A DNA stretch of 64,000 bases from Porphyrobacter sp. (GTDB lineage Bacteria; Pseudomonadota; Alphaproteobacteria; Sphingomonadales; Sphingomonadaceae): positions 62,001-126,000 of the forward strand of contig JAGIBN010000003.1 of NCBI GenBank assembly GCA_017744315.1, in the 5' to 3' direction. Shown piece after piece: positions 35,139 to 41,853 of the stretch. Below the pieces are notes generated by a model. The model searched no databases and was not told the DNA's origin. It saw only the letters and a list, made by a program, of their open reading frames with translations. The stretch's first letter is position 1. Each line of letters begins with the position of its first letter. A program made the translations under genes and the position numbers.

Positions 35139-35158
35139 GCAAGGCGCCCGCGCCTTGC
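35139..35158 (+). promoter_or_regulatory. GC-rich hairpin just after lolA
   Basis: GCAAGGCGC and GCGCCTTGC (35139-35147, 35150-35158) form a 9-bp perfect stem with a two-base loop. It lies ten bases after the lolA stop and lacks a T-run, so it is probably a 3' stabiliser rather than a complete terminator. Confidence 0.5.
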
Positions 35159-35304
35159 GACCAGTCGCTACCGGTCATTCATTTACGAGAAAGCCCGCAT
35201 TCCATAGAGTGCAATTGTAAGCCGGATGGAGGCGGGTTTCCCCCCTGTTGCCCTGTCCTCACGAGAGATGCCGGCTTGCAAGCGTGACGAACGCTCAAGA
35301 TGAA

Positions 35305-35338
35305 CCCCCGTCCCAATGCCCCCGGGACGGGGGTTTTT
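35305..35338 (+). terminator. strong intrinsic terminator upstream of xthA
   Basis: CCCCCGTCCC and GGGACGGGGG (35305-35314, 35324-35333) form a 10-bp perfect stem with a short loop, followed at once by TTTTT (35334-35338). It is the clearest intrinsic terminator in the window and ends 64 bases before the xthA ATG. It is about 180 bases past the lolA stop, so it may terminate a separate short transcript. Confidence 0.85.
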
Positions 35339-35402
35339 CATTGCCCGGTTGCGATGCGCGGTGGCCTTGCAGCACGCCCAAGCCATCCCTATCCCCCCAC
35401 CG

Positions 35403-36194
35403 ATGGTGAAGATTGCAACTTGGAATATCAACTCGGTCCGCCTGCGGATCGAACAGGTCGAACGCGTGCTCACCGAACAGGCACCCGATGTGCTGTGCTT
35501 GCAGGAGATCAAGTGCCGGGAAGAACAGTTCCCGCACGCCGCGTTCGAAGCGGCCGGCTACACCCACCGCGTGGTGCACGGGCAGAAGGGCTATCACGGC
35601 GTTGCCACCGTCAGCCGCATCCCACTGCGCGAAGTCGGGCGGCACGACTGGCAGGATAACGGCGAGGCCCGGCACGTCGGCGTAGAGCTGCTCGGCCCCG
35701 GGCAGGGCATGATCCTTGAGAACGTCTACATCCCGGCAGGCGGCGACATCCCCGACCGCGAGCAGAACCTGAAGTTCGGCCAGAAGCTCGACTTCCTCGA
35801 TCGCATGACGCGGTGGGCCGAAGCGCTCGACCGGCCGACACTGATCGTGGGCGACTTCAACATCGCCCCGCTCGACTGCGACGTCTACGACCACAAGGCG
35901 CTGCTCAAGGTCGTCAGCCACACGCCGATCGAATGCGCAGCGCTCGACCGATTCCGCGATGCGCACGGTTGGGCGGACCTCGGGCGGCAGTTCATTCCGG
36001 CGCCCGAGCGTAACTACTCCTGGTGGAGCTACCGCTCGTATTGGCGGCAAAAGGACCAGGGCCGCAGGCTCGACCACATGTGGGCCTCCCCTGACCTCGC
36101 AAAGCAGGCCCGCGCGCACAGCATCGTCGAGGAAACGCGGCGGTGGGAGCAGCCGTCCGACCACGTGCCGCTGATCACGGAGTTCGATCTCTGA
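35403..36194 (+). CDS. xthA: exodeoxyribonuclease III (AP endonuclease)
   Basis: 263 residues. This Mg-dependent phosphoesterase cleaves at abasic sites and degrades duplex 3' ends. Visible blocks: IATWNINSVRLR, the acidic LQEIKC, the catalytic GDFNIAPLDCDVYDHK, RLDHMWASP with Asp-His, and SDHVPLI at the end. Start ATG 35403 (MVKIA) is chosen over an upstream frame extension because of homology. Its 3' end overlaps the upstream-frame start of the GTP cyclohydrolase II gene. Confidence 0.95.
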   Translation: MVKIATWNINSVRLRIEQVERVLTEQAPDVLCLQEIKCREEQFPHAAFEAAGYTHRVVHGQKGYHGVATVSRIPLREVGRHDWQDNGEARHVGVELLGPGQGMILENVYIPAGGDIPDREQNLKFGQKLDFLDRMTRWAEALDRPTLIVGDFNIAPLDCDVYDHKALLKVVSHTPIECAALDRFRDAHGWADLGRQFIPAPERNYSWWSYRSYWRQKDQGRRLDHMWASPDLAKQARAHSIVEETRRWEQPSDHVPLITEFDL

Positions 36195-37252
36195 GCTCCA
36201 GCTCGCCTTCCCGGCGGGCGGCGCAGGCCGTCGATGCGCTGCGCCATGGCTGGCCTATCGCGATCGGCGGCGCGCCGGTGTTGCTGCCGGTCGAGACGGC
36301 GCCGGGACAGGCGCACTCTCCACTCGCGCTGATCTCCGCCGCCCGCGCGGTCACCCTCAAGCTCGCCAACCAGCGCGAGGCGGCCGATCCGCATTCGCCA
36401 GTGCTGCTGCGTTCGGGCGAGCCGATCGACCTCGTGGCCGCCCGCCCGATCGCCGATCCGGCGCTGGACCTGGCTGCACCGCTCAAGGGGCCGTTCCTCG
36501 CCGAGCACCTCGACTGGCCCGAGGAAGCCGCCGCGGCGATGGAGCTGGCACGGATCGCCGGCATCCTGCCCGCGTTTCTCGTCGCTCCTGAACAGGCCGG
36601 AGAGCCCGTTGCAGTCGAGGTGGCCGATGTCGCCGCGTTCCTCGACCCGGCCCACCTTGCCATCGCCACGCGCGCGCGTCTGCCGGTGGCGGCGGTGGAA
36701 GAGGCGGAGATCGTGGTCTTCCGCAGCCCCGACGACACGCGCGAGCATGTCGCGCTCGTGATTGGCCGGCAGACGTCGGAGCGGACGCCGCTCGTTCGCC
36801 TGCACTCCGAATGCCTGACCGGGGACATCCTCGGCTCGCTGCGATGCGATTGCGGTCCGCAGCTCGACGCGGCGTTGGCGGCCATGGCTGCCGAGGCTGC
36901 GGCCAGAGGGTGGGGCATTCTGCTCTACCTGCGGCAGGAGGGGCGCGGCATCGGGCTAGTCAACAAGCTCCGCGCCTACGAACTGCAGGACCAGGGTTTC
37001 GACACGCTCGAGGCCAACCGTCGTCTGGGCCTTCCCGCCGAAGCGCGCGACTTCCCCGTCGCCGCGCGGATGCTGGCGCTGCTCGGCGTCAGCGAGATCC
37101 GCCTGATGACCAACAACCCGGCCAAAGTCGCCGCACTCGAACAGGCCGGGATGATCGTCGGCGAGCGTGTGCCGCACCAGCTGCCGGCCAACCCGCACAA
37201 CGAACGTTACCTCGCCACCAAGCGCGACGCTGCAGGACATCTCCTTCGATGA
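36143..37252 (+). CDS. ribA: GTP cyclohydrolase II with divergent N-terminal region
   Basis: 369 residues if GTG 36143 is used (overlapping xthA by 52 bases); a CTG at 36191 would give a start near the conserved RRAAQAVDALRHGWPIAI. The C-terminal half is the GTP cyclohydrolase II: RLHSECLTGDILGSLRCDCGPQL with the three zinc cysteines, LYLRQEGRGIGLVNKLRAY, and MTNNPAKVAALEQAG. It makes the first riboflavin intermediate from GTP. The N-terminal 180 residues resemble a degraded DHBP-synthase region and lack recognisable catalytic residues. The stop overlaps the GNAT start by four bases. Confidence 0.87.
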   Translation: MGAAVRPRAADHGVRSLSSSSPSRRAAQAVDALRHGWPIAIGGAPVLLPVETAPGQAHSPLALISAARAVTLKLANQREAADPHSPVLLRSGEPIDLVAARPIADPALDLAAPLKGPFLAEHLDWPEEAAAAMELARIAGILPAFLVAPEQAGEPVAVEVADVAAFLDPAHLAIATRARLPVAAVEEAEIVVFRSPDDTREHVALVIGRQTSERTPLVRLHSECLTGDILGSLRCDCGPQLDAALAAMAAEAAARGWGILLYLRQEGRGIGLVNKLRAYELQDQGFDTLEANRRLGLPAEARDFPVAARMLALLGVSEIRLMTNNPAKVAALEQAGMIVGERVPHQLPANPHNERYLATKRDAAGHLLR

Positions 37253-37770
37253 GCGATCTGATCATCCGCCCCGAACGCCCCGGTGACGAGGCGGCCATTT
37301 TCGCGGTCACCGAAGCCGCCTTCACCGGTCACCCCCACAGCGAAGGGACCGAGCCCGCGATCGTCGATGCCTTGCGCGCCGATGGCGATCTTGTCCTGTC
37401 GTTGGTGGCGGAGCGGGCCGGAGAGATCGTCGGCCACGTCGCCTATTCTCCGGCGGCGCTTTCGGGTGGCGATGAGGGCTGGATGGCGCTCGGTCCTATC
37501 TCGGTGCACCCGAACCAGCAGGGACAGGGAATTGGCCGTGCCCTCGTCGAAGCCGGCAGCAAGCACTGGCAAGAAGCCGGTGCGAAAGGGGTGGTCCTGC
37601 TCGGTGACCCGGCACTCTACGGCCGGTTCGGCTTCGTGCGTGAAACTCCGCTGCACATCACGGGCCCGCTCGCCGAGTATTTCCAGACGCTGCCGTTTAC
37701 CGCTGAAATCCCGGCGTCCTCGGTCACGTTCGCCCAAGCTTTCCGCCTGGCGCGACCGACGAACCGGTAA
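37249..37770 (+). CDS. GNAT family N-acetyltransferase (YhbS-like)
   Basis: 173 residues. Two-part GNAT fold: LIIRPERPGDEAAIFAVTEAAFTGHPHSEGTE at the start, then the acetyl-CoA motif VHPNQQGQGIGRALVEAG at about residue 84-101, and LLGDPALYGRFGFVRE typical of the YhbS group. The substrate is unknown. The ATG at 37249 overlaps the ribA stop (ATGA), so the two are coupled. Confidence 0.88.
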   Translation: MSDLIIRPERPGDEAAIFAVTEAAFTGHPHSEGTEPAIVDALRADGDLVLSLVAERAGEIVGHVAYSPAALSGGDEGWMALGPISVHPNQQGQGIGRALVEAGSKHWQEAGAKGVVLLGDPALYGRFGFVRETPLHITGPLAEYFQTLPFTAEIPASSVTFAQAFRLARPTNR

Positions 37771-37835
37771 CACGATAACCCGCGATACTTGCGCGAGAAT
37801 CCTGTAAGGTGCCCTTCACGGGGCAAAGGGGCAGC

Positions 37836-38555
37836 ATGAAGAAAGTTCTCGTCGCTTTACTTGCCGGTTTCCTGCTGACGGCCGCGGCGCCGTTTGACGA
37901 AGCATGGCAGTTGATGGAGCAAGGGCAGGAGGCGGAAGCCTTCGTTGTCGTTGAACAAGCGGCCGAGGATGGCGATCCGAAATGCCTCGATTACCTCGCT
38001 TGGTTCTATGACGAAGGCATCCAGGTGGAGCAGGATCTGGACCGTGCGGCGGAGCTTTACCGCGAAGCGGCCGGTCTCGGGGTCCCCCACGCCCAGTGGC
38101 GCCTTGGTGTCATGATGGACACCGGAGAGATTTCCGGCGGAACGGCCGAAGAAGCCGTGGCTCTATTCAAAGCCGCAGCGGCACAAGATTTCACTAGTGC
38201 GATGGTTAGCCTGGGTATCATGCAGGCGGGAGGCCGGGGAACGCCGCAAGACTTTGCTTCCGCAAGGCAGAGCTTCGAAGCAGCGGCCCGGCTGGGAAAT
38301 GTGCATGCCTTCAACGAAATCGGAGTCATGTATATGCTGGGCGAAGGGACTGCCGAAGATCCTCAGGAAGCGCTGGCATGGTTCATTATTGCCGCGACGG
38401 CCGGCGACGAGTCTGCGCAGGACATTCTCGGGAAGCACTTCACGGATATCGACGTCGACGTGCCGCACGCCGCTGAACGTGCCGAGGAAATCGCGCGGGA
38501 TTTCGGCGTCTTTGATGAAGACGACGAGCCAGTTAGCGACGCTCAAACGGTTTGA
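37836..38555 (+). CDS. secreted Sel1-repeat protein
   Basis: 239 residues. A signal peptide (LVALLAGFLLTAAA, about residues 4-17) leads to Sel1-like repeats: YLAWFYDEGIQVEQDLDRAAELYREAA, GVPHAQWRLGVMMDTGEISGG, SAMVSLGIMQAGGRGTPQDFASARQSFEAA, NVHAFNEIGVMYMLGEGTAEDPQEALAWF. Repeats of this kind form helical scaffolds for protein contacts. The last repeat holds a run of acidic residues near the end (FDEDDEPVSD). Composition seems a little less GC-rich than neighbours. Its 3' end overlaps the convergent beta-helix gene by 23 bases. Confidence 0.85.
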   Translation: MKKVLVALLAGFLLTAAAPFDEAWQLMEQGQEAEAFVVVEQAAEDGDPKCLDYLAWFYDEGIQVEQDLDRAAELYREAAGLGVPHAQWRLGVMMDTGEISGGTAEEAVALFKAAAAQDFTSAMVSLGIMQAGGRGTPQDFASARQSFEAAARLGNVHAFNEIGVMYMLGEGTAEDPQEALAWFIIAATAGDESAQDILGKHFTDIDVDVPHAAERAEEIARDFGVFDEDDEPVSDAQTV

Positions 38556-39516
38556 GGCCGGCCCCAAGCCTGTTCTGGCCGAGGGCCAGTTCATCACCCG
38601 TCCAATCGGCCACGAACGTCGTGCTGCGCTCGACTCCAGGAGCGAGGCGGGCGTCGTTGCCGAGGATCGACAGGCCGACACTGGTGTGGCCACGGTTCTC
38701 GGCCCCGACCGCGATGAAGGCGGAGTAGTTCTCCTTGTCGCGGCCTTGGACGAACCGGTTGTTGCTGATCTGACCGACCGCTCCGTCGGGCAGGTCGATC
38801 ATGTAGTTGGTCGCCTGACCGCGCGAATCGTCGAAACTCGAACTGGCGATCTCGACCTTGGCGGCACGGCTCTTCACATAGTGGCCGCCGCGCCCTTCTT
38901 CGAAGCGGCTGTTGGTCACGCGCAACTGCCCGTAATCGCCGATGTAGATCGAATGCGCGCAACCGCCCGATCCCTCGCAAGTGCCGAGGCGGGTGAAGGT
39001 CGAGTGGTCGATCACGATCACGCCGCCGGGATTGGTCGCGGTAAGGATGCCTTGCTGGCTATCTCGGAACCAGCTCTGCGCCACCGTCAGGTTGCCGCTT
39101 TCGAGCCGGATGCCCGCGCCGTTGAAGTCGGGCACGCGCATGTCCTGGAACACCAGGCCGGACACTTCCGCCCCGTACCCGCGCAGAACGAGCGCCGCCT
39201 TGCCCTCGCAAGTCTTGCCGTCGAAGATCGCGGTACCGGGCTCTGTCGCCACGAAGCTGACCACACCGGCGGTCTGCACCGCGCACTGGGTGTATTTGCC
39301 CGGAGCGATGGTGATAGTGCCCTGCCCTTCGCCGATCGCGTTGACGGCCAGTTGCAGACTCTCGAACCCGCGACCGGTTTCGACCACGGTAAAGGGCCGC
39401 ACGCGCTCCTGCGCGAACAGGGCCGCGGCAGGAATAGCCGCTACGGCCAGCACCGCGAACAGGCTGACAAGCGCTAGCGAAGGCCGGCGAAGCGTAAGGT
39501 GGTCGACCGAATCCAT
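38533..39516 (-). CDS. secreted right-handed parallel beta-helix protein
   Basis: 327 residues. An N-terminal hydrophobic stretch (LALVSLFAVLAVAAIPAAALFA) is a signal or anchor. The middle shows repeating short strands with polar turns (VSGLVFQDMRVPDFNGAGIRLES, LTVAQSWFRDSQQGIL, IVIDHSTFTRLG, LRVTNSRFEEGRGGHYVKSR), the pattern of pectate-lyase-like beta helices, with a Cys pair in GTCEGSGGCAHS. No catalytic residues can be identified. It converges with the Sel1 gene, sharing 23 bases at the 3' ends. Confidence 0.8.
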   Translation of the reverse strand: MDSVDHLTLRRPSLALVSLFAVLAVAAIPAAALFAQERVRPFTVVETGRGFESLQLAVNAIGEGQGTITIAPGKYTQCAVQTAGVVSFVATEPGTAIFDGKTCEGKAALVLRGYGAEVSGLVFQDMRVPDFNGAGIRLESGNLTVAQSWFRDSQQGILTATNPGGVIVIDHSTFTRLGTCEGSGGCAHSIYIGDYGQLRVTNSRFEEGRGGHYVKSRAAKVEIASSSFDDSRGQATNYMIDLPDGAVGQISNNRFVQGRDKENYSAFIAVGAENRGHTSVGLSILGNDARLAPGVERSTTFVADWTGDELALGQNRLGAGLKPFERR

Positions 39517-39552
39517 CGGCCTGGGAGCTAAACGATAAAGGTAAACGGCCCG

Positions 39553-40563
39553 CTAAGACTTTGCCGCGAAGGCCGGCATGACCTGCTCTGCAAACAACTC
39601 CGCGGAACGGATCACCGCTTCCGCCGGCAGGTCGCCAAAAGCCAAGGCGGACACGAAGTAGTTGATCCCGCCCGCCTCTGCTTCGCGCTGCACGAAGGCG
39701 CGCACGGTCTCAGGCGAACCGGCACAGCCGTGCCCCATCGCCTCTGCCGCGTCCCATTCGAGCGGCAGATGAGCGGCCAGGGGGAAGCCGTTGCCGCGAT
39801 CCTCCCACAGCTTCGCCATGCTCTGGCGCCAACGCCCATAGGCGGGGCGGACAAGCGCCTTCGCTTCCTCATCGGTCGGCGCCACCACGATGTGGCGGCT
39901 GACGCCCATCAGGGGAATGTCTGCCTCCGCGCCCTGCCACTCCGAACGGTACAATTCAGTCGCCTGCCGCACTCGCTCACCGAGAGCCAGGGTGACCATG
40001 TTCACTCCGTTCTGCGCGCACCAGCGGATAGAGTCCGGGCTGCCCGCGCCGTACCACAGCGGCGGGTGCGGGCGCTGGACCGGGCGCAGCGCCATTGGCA
40101 CGTCGTCAAAGCGGTAGAACTCTCCCTGATGGTCGAGCCGGTCCGACGACAGTCCCTTGAGCAGGATCTCCAGCGTCTCGTCGAACCGTCCGCGCTGTTG
40201 GGACATATCGAGGCCGTAGAACCCGAGCTCGATCGGCGAGACCCCACGGCCTACGCCAAGCTGGAAGCGCCCCTGAGAGAGCCCGTCGAGCATCGCCACT
40301 TCCTCCACCAGCCGCAGGGGGTGATAGAGCGGAAGCAGGTAGACTAGCGGCCCGAAACGCAAACGCGTGGTGCGCTGGCTCAGCGCCGCGAACAGCACGC
40401 CCGGAGATGGCGCCAGGCCGAGCGGTGTGCCGTGGTGTTCGGCGATGTGATAGCAATGGAAGCCGCCGCGATCGTAGGTTTCGGCGAAGCGAAGTCGCGC
40501 TTCGAGATGCTCGGCGAGCGGAAGGCCGTTGTCATCGACATGGTCGAACACCCCGAATTTCAT
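39553..40563 (-). CDS. LLM class flavin-dependent oxidoreductase
   Basis: 336 residues, a luciferase-like (beta/alpha)8 barrel using FMN or F420-like cofactor. Start MKFGVFDHVDDNGLPLAEHLEARLRFAETYDRGGFHCYHIAEHHG is typical, with the later VYLLPLYHPLRLVEEVAMLDGLSQGRFQLGVGRGVS and a C-terminal helical segment. Substrate unknown; this family includes monooxygenases. It is separated by 61 bases from the next gene on the same strand. Confidence 0.9.
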   Translation of the reverse strand: MKFGVFDHVDDNGLPLAEHLEARLRFAETYDRGGFHCYHIAEHHGTPLGLAPSPGVLFAALSQRTTRLRFGPLVYLLPLYHPLRLVEEVAMLDGLSQGRFQLGVGRGVSPIELGFYGLDMSQQRGRFDETLEILLKGLSSDRLDHQGEFYRFDDVPMALRPVQRPHPPLWYGAGSPDSIRWCAQNGVNMVTLALGERVRQATELYRSEWQGAEADIPLMGVSRHIVVAPTDEEAKALVRPAYGRWRQSMAKLWEDRGNGFPLAAHLPLEWDAAEAMGHGCAGSPETVRAFVQREAEAGGINYFVSALAFGDLPAEAVIRSAELFAEQVMPAFAAKS

Positions 40564-40624
40564 GGCTTGCAGGCCCTCCCGTATTTTTGGCGCAGCCTAG
40601 CGCCTCATCCCCGGGGCGCCAGCC

Positions 40625-40831
40625 TCATTCGGCATCCTGCTTCGGCGGCCGCCCCCGGCGCGGGCGTTCGCTCGTCGGCACCTTGATCCCCCTCCGGCCG
40701 AGCGCTTCGCGCAGCAGGACTTCCAGTTCGGCATTGACCGAACGGAACTCGCTCGCCGCCAGACGCTCGACTGTCTCGTAGAGCGCCGGGTCGAGCCGGA
40801 GGGGGAAGGCCTTCTTGGGGGATTGCGGCAC
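40625..40831 (-). CDS. ribbon-helix-helix (Arc-like) small protein
   Basis: 68 residues. The N-terminal strand and helix FPLRLDPALYETVERLAASEFRSVNAELEVLLREAL match the Arc/MetJ ribbon-helix-helix fold, with the loop residues FRSVNAELE typical of dimeric DNA-binding proteins. The C-terminus is basic and proline-rich (TSERPRRGRPPKQD), possibly for extra DNA contact. Start GTG 40831. It lies ten bases after the SPFH stop and is cotranscribed with it; the palindrome upstream of that gene is the obvious candidate target. Confidence 0.75.
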   Translation of the reverse strand: MPQSPKKAFPLRLDPALYETVERLAASEFRSVNAELEVLLREALGRRGIKVPTSERPRRGRPPKQDAE

Positions 40832-40841
40832 TGGCTGGGCC

Positions 40842-41741
40842 CTACTGGTAGAGCGTTCCAGCGTTGAGCACCGGGCTCACTTCCCGCTCGCCGCAGAGGA
40901 CGACCATAAGGTTCGAAACCATCGTCGCCCGGCGTTCGTCGTCGAGCTGGACGATCTCTTCCTCGCTCAGCTTCTCCAGCGCCATCTGGACCATGCTAAC
41001 AGCACCGAGCACCAGCTTGGCGCGCGCGGCAATCACCGCTTCCGCCTGCTGGCGGCGCAGCATCGCTCCGGCGATTTCGGGTGAATAGGCCAGGTGAGTG
41101 AGGCCGGCCTCGTCGACCAGGATACCGGCGTGCGAGAGGCGCTCGTTGAGCTCGGCACGCAGCTCTCCGTTCACGATGTCGCCGTGCGAACGCAGTGTCG
41201 TCTCATGCTCTTCGTAGTCGTCGTAAGGATGGCGCGAGGCGACGGTCCGCAGCCCGGCATCGATCTGGATGTTCACGAAGGCCTTGTAGTCATCGACGTC
41301 GAACGCCGCCTGCGCGGTGTCGGACACCCGCCAGACCACGTTGCAGGCGATTTCGATCGGATTGCCACGCAGATCGTTGATCTTGATCCGCTCCGAATGA
41401 ATGTTGTTCTGGCGGACCGAGATCTTCTTCCGGCCCATCCATGGCCAGACCCAACGCAGCCCCTGTGTCCGCTCGGTCCCCCGGTATTCGCCGAACAGCG
41501 TGACCACAGCCGAAGTGTTCGGCTGGATCATGAAGAACCCGCACACGATCAAGACGAACGACAGGATCGACCCGAGGAATAGCCAGCCGCCAAGGGCAGT
41601 CGGCGGCTGCGTGTTGAACAAGACGATGCGCCAGATGCAGACCCCGATCGCACCCAGGCACAGCAGCAGGAACAGATAGCCGTTAAACGTTTCCGCCGGC
41701 CGTTCCTGGCTCCTCACCATGGCGCCCTTCCCCTCAGACAT
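40842..41741 (-). CDS. SPFH/Band 7 domain membrane protein
   Basis: 299 residues. Two N-terminal hydrophobic segments (FLLLCLGAIGVCIWRIVLF at about 22-40 and LFLGSILSFVLIVCGFFMI) anchor it; the SPFH domain follows (NTSAVVTLFGEYRGTERTQGLRWVWPW, then FVNIQIDAGLRTVASRHPYDDYE) with a helical tail including AEAVIAARAKLVLGAV. SPFH proteins oligomerise at membranes and scaffold proteases or lipids. A good AAGGAG ribosome site precedes the ATG. An 18-bp AT-rich palindrome and a TTGACT element lie just upstream. Confidence 0.88.
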   Translation of the reverse strand: MSEGKGAMVRSQERPAETFNGYLFLLLCLGAIGVCIWRIVLFNTQPPTALGGWLFLGSILSFVLIVCGFFMIQPNTSAVVTLFGEYRGTERTQGLRWVWPWMGRKKISVRQNNIHSERIKINDLRGNPIEIACNVVWRVSDTAQAAFDVDDYKAFVNIQIDAGLRTVASRHPYDDYEEHETTLRSHGDIVNGELRAELNERLSHAGILVDEAGLTHLAYSPEIAGAMLRRQQAEAVIAARAKLVLGAVSMVQMALEKLSEEEIVQLDDERRATMVSNLMVVLCGEREVSPVLNAGTLYQ

Positions 41742-41760
41742 GACGAATCTCCTTCAACAA

Positions 41761-41778
41761 AAATATGATATCATATTT
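41761..41778. promoter_or_regulatory. 18-bp perfect AT-rich palindrome upstream of the SPFH gene
   Basis: AAATATGATATCATATTT is perfectly symmetrical and starts 20 bases before the SPFH ATG, in very AT-rich sequence standing out from its surroundings. A position next to the promoter and a ribbon-helix-helix protein in the same operon make it a good operator candidate. Confidence 0.62.
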
Positions 41779-41801
41779 ATATCAGAGGAGGTGAGAGTCA
41801 A
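41774..41801 (-). promoter_or_regulatory. candidate sigma-70 promoter for the SPFH/RHH operon
   Basis: On the minus strand a -35 TTGACT (41801-41796) is followed after 16 bases by TAAATA (41779-41774) as a -10; a TATAAA two bases closer gives 14. The palindrome overlaps the -10 and the presumed start of transcription. Confidence 0.4.
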
Positions 41802-41816
41802 GCGGGGGCCAGAGTC

Positions 41817-41846
41817 CTCACCCAGCCCTCTCCCAAAGGGAAAAGA
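41817..41846. repeat. partial copy of a CTCACC/CTCTCCC-type repeat
   Basis: CTCACCCAGCCCTCTCCC then AAAGGGAAAAG resembles the element near 11695. Such GC-rich palindromic fragments are frequent between genes in this group. It lies between the recQ stop and the SPFH promoter. Confidence 0.4.
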
Positions 41847-41853
41847 CTGATGA

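Noticed and set aside
40625-40831. Ribbon-helix-helix protein as an antitoxin
   Set aside because: The partner gene encodes a membrane SPFH protein, not a small toxin, and nothing toxin-like adjoins it.
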